This document shows, one piece after another, positions 1 to 5,975 of a stretch of 30,942 nucleotides of DNA (positions are counted from its first letter, which is position 1; every line of letters starts with the position of its first letter). The notes beneath the pieces were generated by a model. That model worked only from the letters and a program-made list of their open reading frames with translations, was not told the origin of the DNA and made no database searches. The stretch comes from Clostridiales bacterium UBA7273 (GTDB lineage: Bacteria; Bacillota; Clostridia; Oscillospirales; Oscillospiraceae): the NCBI GenBank assembly GCA_002472405.1, contig DKRV01000048.1:1-30942 (forward strand). The letters run 5' to 3'. The position numbers and the translations under genes are program-made.

Positions 1-83
1 CGCCGACAGGCGATATGGGTTCAATTCTCGTCAGCTTAAATTTACTTACATTATATAATGCACCAAAACCCCACTTTCGTCAA

Positions 84-174
84 GGTTTTTTAGTGGCGAA
101 TTGAGGCACCTACCGATACGGTTTTTGCGTGAACCCGGTTCGAAACAATGGAGAAAACCGTAATTGCCTCGCGT
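84..174 (-). repeat. Dispersed intergenic repeat, copy 1 (inverted)
   Basis: Read on the minus strand, this stretch carries the order of blocks found in the other copies: GCGAGGCA, ACGGTTTTCTCC, TTCGAACCGGG, a CG-ATCGGTA block and GCCACTAAAAAA. It has no coding character. The match is imperfect, so boundaries are approximate. Confidence 0.5.
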
Positions 175-197
175 AACGCAAGTGCGCTGATGAATTT

Positions 198-290
198 TTT
201 GCCGCACCCCTTTTGTCTTCCCCTTGAGGGGAAGATGCCGCTTGCGGCAGATGAGGTGTAGTTATATCCGCGCCGTAGGCGCTACATTGT
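198..290 (+). repeat. Second dispersed repeat family, left copy
   Basis: Runs from a GCCGCACCCC block through CTTCCCCTTGAGGGGAAG to a GCCGTAGGCGCTAC block. The same blocks occur in reverse complement at about 30769-30942, where GTAGCGCCTACGGC closes the window. It contains small palindromes and no gene. Confidence 0.45.
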
Positions 291-390
291 TACAATATGT
301 ATCGGTTTTGCCTGTACCAAAATCCATAGTCGTAGGGAACGGATTCATCCGTTCCGCATGCTCCGGCTTAGCCGGCATTAAAATAAAAAT

Positions 391-420
391 CAAAAGGGCG
401 GCCAAAGGCCACCCTTTCCT
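391..420. terminator. GC-rich hairpin flanked by A and T tracts
   Basis: GGGCGGCC and GGCCACCC form a short stem around an AAAG loop (one G:U or mismatch), with A residues upstream and TTTCC downstream. It could end transcription on either strand, including read-through from asnS, but the T-tract is short. Confidence 0.35.
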
Positions 421-551
421 TATGGTCTGTGCTGTCGTTCCCGGTCGGGCTGACGCAAGAATTGTATCGGCATCAGCCTCAATGCGCAACTAAATCCGTG
501 CGCTTGCGCACACAATGGCTCTCAGCCAACTGCTCTCAGCTCTCAGCTGCG

Positions 552-639
552 GCAAAGCCACACGGTTTCCTCCGCGTCCTCGAACCGGGCAACCGCAATA
601 TGCGTATCCGTAGCTGCGCCAAAGCGCCTCTGAAAAAGT
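552..639 (+). repeat. Dispersed intergenic repeat, copy 2
   Basis: Contains CACGGTTTCCTCCGC, TCGAACCGGGC, AACCGCAATA, a GCGTATCCGTA block and GCGCCTCTGAAAAA in the same order as the copy at 30838-30938. It abuts copy 3 directly. Confidence 0.55.
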
Positions 640-729
640 GCGAGGTAACTATGGTTTTGTCGGCACCCTCGAACCGGGACACCAGAGATAAATGTGTTGG
701 TAGGTGCCCCAAATCGCTATTAAAAATCA
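640..729 (+). repeat. Dispersed intergenic repeat, copy 3, reaching the asnS stop
   Basis: Begins with CGAGGTAACTATGGTTTT, then CTCGAACCGGGAC and TTGGTAGGTGCC, and ends in an A-rich stretch at the asnS stop codon. It is the most diverged copy. Its position directly after asnS suggests it may act as a 3'-end structure, but this is inference. Confidence 0.45.
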
Positions 730-2114
730 GCGTTGCCGGTGGTGCGGGGATGAAGCTCGACGTCGCGGATGTTGGAAACGCCGGTGAGGTACATGACCAG
801 ACGCTCGAAGCCCAGACCGTAGCCTGCGTGGCGGCAGGAGCCGTAGCGGCGAAGATCGAGGTACCACCAGTAGTCGTCGGGGTTCAGACCCAGCTCGTTC
901 ATGCGTGCAAGCAGAACGTCGAGGCGCTCCTCGCGCTGCGAGCCGCCGATGATCTCGCCGACGCCGGGAACAAGGCAGTCGGCTGCGGCAACGGTTTTGC
1001 CGTCGTCGTTTGCGCGCATGTAAAACGCCTTGATATCCTTGGGGTAATCGGTGACGAAGATGGGCTTTTTAAAGACCTTCTCGGTCAGATAGCGCTCGTG
1101 CTCGGTTTGCAGGTCGATGCCCCACTCAACGGGGAAGTCGAACTTCTCGCCGCTTTTCTTGAGGATATCGACGGCCTCGGTGTAGCTTATGCGGCCGAAC
1201 TCGTTGGAAACGACGTTCTCGAGGCGCTCGAGCAGACCCTTGTCCACGAAGGAGTTGAAAAACTGCATCTCCTGTGGGCAGCGCTCGATGACGGTGTTTA
1301 TGACGTACTTGACCATCGCCTCGGCGTTGTCCATGTAGTCGTAAAGATCGGCAAAGGCCATCTCGGGCTCGATCATCCAGAACTCGGCGGCGTGGCGCTG
1401 AGTGTAGGATACCTCGGCGCGGAAGGTCGGGCCGAAGGTGTAAACATCGCCGAAGGCCATGGCGAAGTTTTCGGCGTTGAGCTGGCCGGAAACGGTAAGG
1501 CTCGTGACCTTGCCGAAGAAATCCTTGCTGTCATCGACCTTGCCGTCCTCGCGCAGAGGGAGGTTGTTCAGGTCGAGGGTGGTCACGCGGAACATCTCGC
1601 CTGCGCCCTCGCAGTCGGAGCCGGTGATGATCGGCGTGTGGACGTATACAAAGCCGTTGCTGCGGAAAAATTCGTGCACAGCCTGCGCCGCAACGCTGCG
1701 GACGCGGAAGGTTGCAGAGAACAGGTTCGTGCGCGGCCTCAGGTGCTGGATCGTGCGCAAGAACTCGACACTGTGGCGCTTTTTCTGAAGCGGATAGTCG
1801 GGGGTGGATGCGCCCTCGACGGTGACCTCGGTCGCCTTCAGCTCAAACGGCTGCTTTGCGTCGGGCGTGAGCACAAGCTCGCCCTTGGCGATGAACGCCG
1901 CGCCGACGTTCTGGTGCGCAAGCTCGTCGTAGTTATCGAGCTTCTCGCGCTCGAGCACGACCTGCAGGCTCTTGAAGCACGAGCCGTCGTTAAGCTCGAT
2001 AAAGCCGAAATTCTTCATGTCGCGGATGGTGCGCGCCCAGCCGCAGACGGTTATCTCCTTGCTGCCGAAGCTGTCCGCATCGGCAAATATCTGAGCGATC
2101 TTAGTGCGTTTCAT
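720..2114 (-). CDS. asnS: Asparaginyl-tRNA synthetase
   Basis: Charges tRNA-Asn with asparagine in the cytoplasm. The 464-residue product matches the usual family length. An N-terminal OB-fold anticodon-binding domain (VCGWARTIRDMKNFGFIEL, about 25-45) precedes the class II catalytic core. Motif 2 is seen as FRAEVSYTQRHAAEFWMIEPE, and motif 3 near the C-terminus as GYGLGFERLVMYLTG. A longer reading to 2150 is possible, but the ATG at 2114 begins the conserved MKRTKIAQIF and has GGAG about 9 nt upstream, so it is preferred. The gene diverges from carD across a shared promoter. No T-box is visible in its short leader. Identification as AsnRS rather than AspRS rests on the family-type motifs and length. 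Confidence 0.95.
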   Translation of the reverse strand: MKRTKIAQIFADADSFGSKEITVCGWARTIRDMKNFGFIELNDGSCFKSLQVVLEREKLDNYDELAHQNVGAAFIAKGELVLTPDAKQPFELKATEVTVEGASTPDYPLQKKRHSVEFLRTIQHLRPRTNLFSATFRVRSVAAQAVHEFFRSNGFVYVHTPIITGSDCEGAGEMFRVTTLDLNNLPLREDGKVDDSKDFFGKVTSLTVSGQLNAENFAMAFGDVYTFGPTFRAEVSYTQRHAAEFWMIEPEMAFADLYDYMDNAEAMVKYVINTVIERCPQEMQFFNSFVDKGLLERLENVVSNEFGRISYTEAVDILKKSGEKFDFPVEWGIDLQTEHERYLTEKVFKKPIFVTDYPKDIKAFYMRANDDGKTVAAADCLVPGVGEIIGGSQREERLDVLLARMNELGLNPDDYWWYLDLRRYGSCRHAGYGLGFERLVMYLTGVSNIRDVELHPRTTGNADF

Positions 2115-2156
2115 AATAACACTCCAATCTTTTGTTTTGTTTGTTGACAAGCGATT

Positions 2157-2208
2157 ATTATATACTATTTTTTTCTTCCTTGCAACAAATTTAAAAATGT
2201 GATATATT
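2157..2208. promoter_or_regulatory. Divergent asnS/carD promoters sharing one palindromic -35 box
   Basis: The hexamer TTGCAA at 2180-2185 is its own reverse complement. To the right, a 17-bp spacer leads to TATATT (2203-2208), serving carD. To the left, a 17-bp spacer leads to TATAAT on the minus strand (2162-2157), serving asnS. Both spacers are exactly 17 bp, so one -35 element can be read by RNA polymerase in either direction. Simultaneous occupancy would be impossible, predicting mutual exclusion. Confidence 0.7.
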
Positions 2209-2248
2209 AATATATGTTAATAATGTATTAAGGGATAAAAGCTTTTGT

Positions 2249-2277
2249 GGTGCCGCATGAAGCGGCGCAATTTTTTT
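2249..2277 (+). terminator. Terminator-like hairpin in the carD leader
   Basis: GTGCCGC (2250-2256) pairs with GCGGCGC (2262-2268) around a five-base loop and is followed by AATTTTTTT. It lies between the promoter and the ribosome binding site GGAGG (2278-2282), so it could attenuate carD transcription. No alternative antiterminator is obvious. Confidence 0.5.
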
Positions 2278-2289
2278 GGAGGTCGAAAA

Positions 2290-2799
2290 ATGCTGGCGGT
2301 TGGTCAAACGGTTGTCTACGGAACGCAGGGAGTGTGCACGGTCAAGGAGATAAGCATGCTCAAGCTCGGAAAAACGAAGGGCGAGTACTATGTCCTCAGC
2401 CCGATCGACGATCCGGGCAGCACTGTTTATGTGCCGACGGCGAGCGAAAAGCTTGCAAATAAGCTCCGCCCGGTGCTGACGGGCAGCGAGGCAAACGCGC
2501 TTATCGACGAGGCAGCCAACGAGCCGCTTGAGTGGATAACAAGCGATAACGAGCGCAAGTCGGTCTGCGACGATATTGTCAAAAACGGCAGCCGCAAGCA
2601 GCTCATGCAGCTTGTCGGAATGCTGTATCGCCGCCGCGAGGCGCTCAAGGATCAGAAGAAACACTTCCATAATGTCGATGCGCAGTATTTGAAAACGGCC
2701 GAGCGCATGCTGCACGGCGAGCTGGCCTATGCTCTGGGCATTGCCGCCGCCGACGTCGCAGAGTATATCTGCCGCCGCATGGCAGGGTGCGATACTTGA
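2290..2799 (+). CDS. CarD/CdnL-type transcription regulator
   Basis: The 169-residue protein matches the CarD_CdnL_TRCF family, which binds RNA polymerase beta and stabilises open complexes. The N-terminal Tudor-like RNAP-interacting domain is visible (MLAVGQTVVYGTQGVCTV, then EYYVLSPIDDPGSTVYVP), followed by a helical C-terminal half rich in Arg/Lys (LYRRREALKDQKKHF). The ATG at 2290 is chosen because GGAGG sits 7 nt upstream and the conserved domain begins at this Met. An upstream in-frame ATG at 2245 lies inside the leader hairpin region. The gene is followed closely by the zinc-ribbon gene, whose promoter overlaps the carD stop codon. Confidence 0.88.
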   Translation: MLAVGQTVVYGTQGVCTVKEISMLKLGKTKGEYYVLSPIDDPGSTVYVPTASEKLANKLRPVLTGSEANALIDEAANEPLEWITSDNERKSVCDDIVKNGSRKQLMQLVGMLYRRREALKDQKKHFHNVDAQYLKTAERMLHGELAYALGIAAADVAEYICRRMAGCDT

Positions 2800-2824
2800 C
2801 GAGAAAGCTATAATATTGTATTAT
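2796..2824 (+). promoter_or_regulatory. Sigma-A promoter overlapping the carD stop codon
   Basis: TTGACG (2796-2801), a 17-bp spacer and TATTAT (2819-2824). The carD stop TGA (2797-2799) lies inside the -35 box. It drives the gene at 2858. Confidence 0.65.
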
Positions 2825-2857
2825 ATTTAGGATATCAAGCAATAAGGAGGAGCATAT

Positions 2858-3490
2858 ATGGCATTGATTCCTCAGGTGACCTGCCGCCGCTGCGGAGAGA
2901 AGTATTCCGCAATGCGCCGCCGTTGCCCCAAGTGCAGCACTCGCAGAGTCCAGAACAGCCGCCGCGCTCCCGGCACAACGCCCAGCGCCGTCAAAGGTAC
3001 GGCCGCGAACAAAAGAGCGGGCGATAATCGCAAATGGCAGTTTATTTTCGGCGCGATACTCATCGTCGCCATCATAGCAGCGCTCATAGTCATGATAACC
3101 GTGAGCCTCGATAATGCGGACAATCCCAATGCTCCGGTCATGCCGACGCCTCCGGCAGAGGTCTCTGCCGCGCCGACTCCGACGCCCACCCCGACCCCGA
3201 CTCCGACGCCCACGCCGGAGATAACCTCGGTCACGATGAGCAGCCCCTACGCAAATCCCTGCACGGAGTTTGCCATCCAGGCCGGCCAGTCGATAACGCT
3301 CACAGGCTCGCACTTCCCGATGACGGTCGCAGCAGAGTATCAGTGGTCATCGACCGACCCGAACGTTGCAACCGTGACGACCAACGAAAACGGCACCTGC
3401 ACCGTGACGGGCGTAAGCGCAGGAACGATGAAGGTCGTCCTCTCGTGCTACGGAAAAACCGCCGAATGCACGGTATATGTGAGAAATTAA
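2858..3490 (+). CDS. Membrane protein with N-terminal zinc ribbon and C-terminal Ig-like (Big_2) domain
   Basis: The 210-residue protein starts with a CxxC...CxxC zinc ribbon (CRRCGEKY, CPKCST, residues 9-27) and a basic linker. One transmembrane helix follows (FIFGAILIVAIIAALIVMIT, about 63-82), then a Pro-Thr repeat linker and an Ig-like domain of the bacterial Big_2 type (about 140-210) with the signature ATVTTNENGTCTVTGVSAGT. The predicted topology is zinc ribbon in the cytoplasm and Ig-like domain outside. AAGGAGG lies just upstream of ATG 2858. The role is unknown; a cell-envelope or sensing function is only a guess. The adjacent tRNA gene has its own promoter. Confidence 0.8.
   Translation: MALIPQVTCRRCGEKYSAMRRRCPKCSTRRVQNSRRAPGTTPSAVKGTAANKRAGDNRKWQFIFGAILIVAIIAALIVMITVSLDNADNPNAPVMPTPPAEVSAAPTPTPTPTPTPTPTPEITSVTMSSPYANPCTEFAIQAGQSITLTGSHFPMTVAAEYQWSSTDPNVATVTTNENGTCTVTGVSAGTMKVVLSCYGKTAECTVYVRN
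3173..3217 (+). repeat. Pro-Thr hexanucleotide microsatellite inside the Ig-domain gene
   Basis: About seven near-identical CCGACN-type hexamers encode alternating Thr-Pro. In-frame gain or loss by slippage would change only linker length. Confidence 0.7.
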
Positions 3491-3499
3491 AAAAAGGTA

Positions 3500-3528
3500 T
3501 TGACAAATCCATCGGCATCGGGTAGAAT
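3500..3528 (+). promoter_or_regulatory. Strong sigma-A promoter of tRNA-Val copy 1
   Basis: TTGACA (3500-3505), a 17-bp spacer and TAGAAT (3523-3528), about 20 bp upstream of the tRNA. The second tRNA copy lacks an equivalent promoter. Confidence 0.8.
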
Positions 3529-3548
3529 AACCGTTGCCGATGAAAAAT

Positions 3549-3624
3549 GGACGATTGGCGCAGCTGGTAGCGCATCCGCTTGACGTGCGGGAGGTCACAA
3601 GTTCGAGTCTTGTATCGTCCACCA
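3549..3624 (+). tRNA. tRNA-Val (anticodon GAC), copy 1
   Basis: A 76-nt cloverleaf: acceptor GGACGAT/ATCGTCC, D-stem GCGC/GCGC, anticodon arm TCCGC-TTGACGT-GCGGG, T-arm with GTTCGAGTC, discriminator A and encoded CCA. The anticodon in the seven-base loop is GAC, reading Val GUC/GUU. It has its own promoter and terminator. Confidence 0.95.
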
Positions 3625-3630
3625 CAATAG

Positions 3631-3670
3631 ACAGCAGATATTGATAGAAATATCTGCTGTTCTTTTTTTA
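3631..3670 (+). terminator. Intrinsic terminator of tRNA-Val copy 1
   Basis: ACAGCAGATATT and AATATCTGCTGT form a 12-bp stem, followed by TCTTTTTTT. Confidence 0.85.
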
Positions 3671-3884
3671 CCCAAAATCCTTTGATTTCAAAGGGTTTTC
3701 AGCGACTCAAGACATAAAGCAACTCGCTCTGGAGTCACTTCCGGGACGGGTTTTTCTTGTTTTCGGCGGTCGCAGCGGACTGCCGTAAATGTATAGGTTT
3801 GCTTTGTGGGTATATCGTTTGTTTTTTGAGTAAAGGTTTGCTTTATGGGGTATTCGTTTGCTTTGTCTGTTTTATTACAGTAGT
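3671..3884. other. Spacer with a possible C-terminal gene fragment (minus strand)
   Basis: A minus-strand open frame at 3688-3894 encodes a 68-residue peptide with repeated Lys-Gln-Thr motifs (IKQTFTQK, TKQTYTFTAV), the DNA showing imperfect GTTTGCTTT repeats. It has no clear ribosome binding site and overlaps the recombinase remnant. I do not recognise it, and it may be the tail of a lost mobile-element gene. Confidence 0.3.
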
Positions 3885-4022
3885 GCTGTATCAAGAATCC
3901 TCACCAACTACAATTACACAGGCAATCTGCTTCTACAACGGTTCTACAGTGAGAATCACATCACCAAAAAGAAACTGGAGAACTGCGGAGAAAAACCAAA
4001 GTATATGGTCGACAATAATTAA
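3885..4022 (+). pseudogene. Large serine recombinase remnant (about 45 residues)
   Basis: In the frame beginning near 3885 the translation contains VSRILTNYNYTGNLLLQ, ENHITKKK and GEKPKYMV. This is the characteristic stretch of large serine recombinases lying after the catalytic domain and before the zinc beta-ribbon. Both ends are missing: upstream sequence is unrelated, and a stop at 4020-4022 ends the frame. It is a decayed fragment of a phage- or transposon-type recombinase and cannot act alone. Confidence 0.7.
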
Positions 4023-4744
4023 TGAAAAATAAGCTTAAGAGAGTTTTGGCGTTAATTCTTGTTGTAACACTCTCTGTGGGAAGTGTTGCATTTGCAGATG
4101 AAGCATATAAAAGTACTAAGCTGAATCTCATGAATATTGCAAATGGCGTGATAGATATTACCGATGAAAGTGTATCAAATCTGGATTACCTCTGTAACCT
4201 CTTTGAGCAGGAGATAGCGCTCCGCTCCAAAAATAAAAAAGCCGATTTGCTCTTACGCGCCAAGCTGCCGAAAACCGAGTTTGACCACAGCGGAATCACA
4301 CCCGGGCTTGCATGGCAGTTGGAGCAGATAATGCAAATCGACTTCAGAAACGAACAGCAGAATATTATGATAGTCGGCGAATGCCTGACAGGAAAAACTG
4401 CACTGGCGGCAGAGATTGGAAGAAGCGCCGTTGAAAAACAGGCAAAGGTTCTGTACATAAGCGCCGAGGATTTTCTTATCGCCGCAAAGCGTCAGAATAC
4501 AAATTGGAAAAGAATGATGAAATGCGATCTGATTGTTCTGGACGAGCTGTTCTACATTACCCCTTCCGATGAAGAACTCACGCAGCTGTATAAAACCGTT
4601 ATGTTTTTGATTGAAAGCAGAAGCTTTATTTTCATTACGAACCGCCTGCTGTCAGAGTGGGCGAAAATGAACGCAGATTCTCATCTGACGGAAACATTCC
4701 GAAAGAGAATCATGATCAACACGCAGCTCATCCATATGGGCTAA
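4022..4744 (+). CDS. IstB/DnaC-like AAA+ ATPase with an apparent signal peptide (chimeric)
   Basis: The 240-residue product has two unlike parts. Residues 1-26 look like an export signal (MKNKLKRVLALILVVTLSV then GSVAFADE). From about residue 55 it matches IstB, the IS21 transposition helper: a LDYLCNLFEQEIALR-type N-terminal region, Walker A GECLTGKT (about 123-130), Walker B CDLIVLDE (about 168-175) and FITNRLLSEW. A cytoplasmic ATPase should not carry a signal peptide, so the gene is probably a fusion made by recombination near 4130-4180. No IstA transposase lies next to it. Its start overlaps the stop of the recombinase remnant, and no strong ribosome binding site is visible. Function is doubtful. 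Confidence 0.6.
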   Translation: MKNKLKRVLALILVVTLSVGSVAFADEAYKSTKLNLMNIANGVIDITDESVSNLDYLCNLFEQEIALRSKNKKADLLLRAKLPKTEFDHSGITPGLAWQLEQIMQIDFRNEQQNIMIVGECLTGKTALAAEIGRSAVEKQAKVLYISAEDFLIAAKRQNTNWKRMMKCDLIVLDELFYITPSDEELTQLYKTVMFLIESRSFIFITNRLLSEWAKMNADSHLTETFRKRIMINTQLIHMG

Positions 4745-4813
4745 AATCTTAATATTGAAGGCATATTTCACCGCCTTTCTTCCTGAAATGACTATGAAAA
4801 TAAATTCTCTCTA

Positions 4814-4838
4814 AAATTACCCAATAGCTGGGTAATTT
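4814..4838. repeat. Perfect 10-bp inverted repeat
   Basis: AAATTACCCA and TGGGTAATTT flank ATAGC. There is no T-tract beyond TTT, so it may be an operator or a weak terminator after the IstB-like gene. Confidence 0.45.
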
Positions 4839-4945
4839 GCGGGAATTTTAATATATAACCCAAGGGGGGTATCTAATCTCCTGGGGTTTTACCCCCGGTT
4901 AACGGTGCGGGGTCACGTGTAAACGCACGGCGAAATCAGAAGGGT
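4839..4945 (+). other. Non-coding stretch resembling a phage inter-genic segment
   Basis: Contains an A/G-rich CCAAGGGGGGTATCTAATC block and TTTACCCCCGGTTAAC. From memory, similar text occurs near terminase genes in Clostridia prophages. I see no complete gene, and the prophage link is weak. Confidence 0.25.
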
Positions 4946-5083
4946 GAGCTTCCAGAAAATAACAGCAATAGAGGTTTGATAATTAGCGTTGATTATGGTG
5001 GATATGATTTTGTAACTATTTATCCCTATGTGGTAAATAAACCAGTATTATCGCCTGCCCTTTCTGAGCTGGATGATTGGTAA
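4946..5083 (+). pseudogene. C-terminal gene fragment of unknown family
   Basis: An open frame without a start ends at TAA 5081-5083 and encodes about 45 residues including RGLIISVDYGGYDFVTIYPY and ALSELDDW. The composition is protein-like and differs from the GC-rich block just upstream, so this looks like the tail of a gene cut by recombination near 4930-4945. I do not recognise the family. Confidence 0.35.
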
Positions 5084-5183
5084 TACAAAACGATGTTCTA
5101 TATTGATTGAATAACTATATTTTCCCCTGGAGGGGCAATTCCACCCTATAAGTACTTCTATCAAAATATCGGTTACTCTCCAT

Positions 5184-5214
5184 AAAAACCGCCTATTTTA
5201 GGCGGTTTTTCTTA
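5184..5214. terminator. Bidirectional intrinsic terminator
   Basis: AAAACCGCCTA and TAGGCGGTTTT form an 11-bp stem with A and T tracts on both sides. The stop codon of the minus-strand fragment falls inside the hairpin. Confidence 0.8.
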
Positions 5215-5566
5215 TTTTTGTGAACTTTTTAGGCTGTTTCGAATGTGCCGATGCATTTTTGACGCCAATTCTGACGCCAACGCAGATATTAGAAACACCC
5301 TCGGCAAGCGGAGCGAACATTTCGGCATCCTTGTCGATAAGCGCAAGCAGGCGTTCACGCAGGCTCTCGCCCTTTTCAAGCATACTCAGAACATCGGCTT
5401 CAACGTCGGCATACTTTTTGCGGCCGAGGGTCAGGTTACCTGCCATCGAGCACAGCGCAATGCCGAGTGCGCCCGTCAGCGCAGCGGCACCGCCGCCGCC
5501 CGGCGTGGGGGCCTTTGATGCAAGCGCATTGCAGAATTCGTTTAGATTTTTATCTACCAGTGCCAT
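5198..5566 (-). pseudogene. Truncated cyclodeaminase (FTCD-C) domain gene
   Basis: The intact N-terminal part matches the formiminotransferase-cyclodeaminase C-terminal domain family, which acts in one-carbon/folate metabolism as methenyl-THF cyclohydrolase or cyclodeaminase. The signature KAPTPGGGGAAALTGALG is present, then SMAGNLTLGRKKY. About 85 residues in, after MFAPLAE (near 5300), the sequence changes to an unrelated tail containing GVRIGVKNASAHSK. Full-length members are about 200 residues, so most of the helical domain is missing. The ATG at 5566 has GAGGA 7 nt upstream; the open frame extends to 5656 but lacks a better start. An extended -10 (TGTTATAAT, 5622-5630 minus) lies upstream. 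The foreign tail may be the end of a mobile-element integrase. Confidence 0.7.
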
Positions 5567-5621
5567 TGCAAATTCCTCGCAAGTATAATAAAAACTGCAG
5601 ATACTATCCGCAAGTGCAAGC

Positions 5622-5630
5622 ATTATAACA
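5622..5630 (-). promoter_or_regulatory. Extended -10 element upstream of the cyclodeaminase fragment
   Basis: TGTTATAAT on the minus strand. The -35 region is poor (TTTATT at 17 bp), as expected for an extended -10 promoter. Confidence 0.4.
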
Positions 5631-5705
5631 TTCTCCGCGGCAATAATAAAGTCCAATATGACAGAAACTTTAGATTTTTGTCACAATTATTTGTATATGT
5701 ATAGG

Positions 5706-5751
5706 AAAAAAACGGACATCCGGATAATTTTATCAGGATGTCCGTTTTTTT
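5706..5751. terminator. Strong intrinsic terminator isolating the inversion locus
   Basis: AACGGACATCC and GGATGTCCGTT form a stem with A-tract and T-tract on either side, so it can work in both directions. It separates the decayed region on the left from the Spo0A boxes and recombinase on the right. Confidence 0.8.
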
Positions 5752-5796
5752 ACCCAGTAAATGGGATATTATGGATTTACCAAATGCTGATAAATA

Positions 5797-5813
5797 TGTC
5801 GAATCGTGTCGAA
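5797..5813 (+). promoter_or_regulatory. Two tandem perfect Spo0A boxes
   Basis: TGTCGAA occurs at 5797-5803 and again at 5807-5813, a 10-bp period that puts both on one face of the helix. TGTCGAA is the established 0A box of the sporulation/biofilm master regulator Spo0A. They lie about 52 bp upstream of the -35 of the promoter at 5865. Confidence 0.55.
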
Positions 5814-5864
5814 CGGTTTTTCGGACAAGCCGCGTTGTTTCGATTGTTTCCGACCTGCAAAATA

Positions 5865-5894
5865 TTGTAAAAAAATGGAAAAAACCAGTATAAA
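5865..5894 (+). promoter_or_regulatory. Promoter reading rightward into the left inverted repeat
   Basis: TTGTAA (5865-5870), an 18-bp spacer and TATAAA (5889-5894). It lies outside the candidate invertible segment. As sequenced it reads antisense to the recombinase; after inversion it would read the recombinase in sense. Confidence 0.45.
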
Positions 5895-5908
5895 AATGGG
5901 CAAAAAAA

Positions 5909-5933
5909 TTCGCAGAGTTCTTCCCTCTGCGAA
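5909..5933 (+). repeat. Left inverted repeat (candidate recombination site)
   Basis: A 25-bp site: arm TTCGCAGA, centre GTTCTTCCC, arm TCTGCGAA. The paired 8-bp arms around an asymmetric 9-bp centre are the expected form of a tyrosine-recombinase core site. The right copy is its reverse complement with one mismatch. Confidence 0.75.
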
Positions 5934-5975
5934 AAATGCCGCATTCTCAGCACTTTCCGCAGTGATTGACTATTT

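Larger units (their letters stand above)
1..719. other. Repeat-filled intergenic spacer downstream of asnS
   Basis: No convincing gene lies here. The long plus-strand open frame running through it into asnS is an antisense shadow. The spacer holds three copies of a roughly 90-bp degenerate repeat, a purine/pyrimidine-rich block (about 198-290) that reappears inverted at the right end of the window, and a GC-rich hairpin at 395-419. The extreme left edge (about 8-33) has a T-arm-like look, but too little is visible to call an RNA gene. Confidence 0.6.

Noticed and set aside
1..40. tRNA or tmRNA 3' end at the window edge
   Set aside because: GGGTTCAATTC with a possible T-stem is suggestive, but there is no CCA and the rest lies outside the window; a similar phrase near 22025 does not fold.
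429..2147. Long plus-strand open frame over asnS
   Set aside because: It is exactly antisense to a clear asparaginyl-tRNA synthetase, has no family motifs and no ribosome binding site; it arises from codon bias.
3347..3625. Minus-strand frame with DDTRLELVTSRTSSGC over the tRNA (also at 21772-21954)
   Set aside because: It is the reverse complement of the tRNA-Val gene, a known type of spurious protein prediction.
4022..4744. Complete IS21 element
   Set aside because: No IstA transposase and no paired ends are present; only the IstB-like part and, far away, a possible single end.
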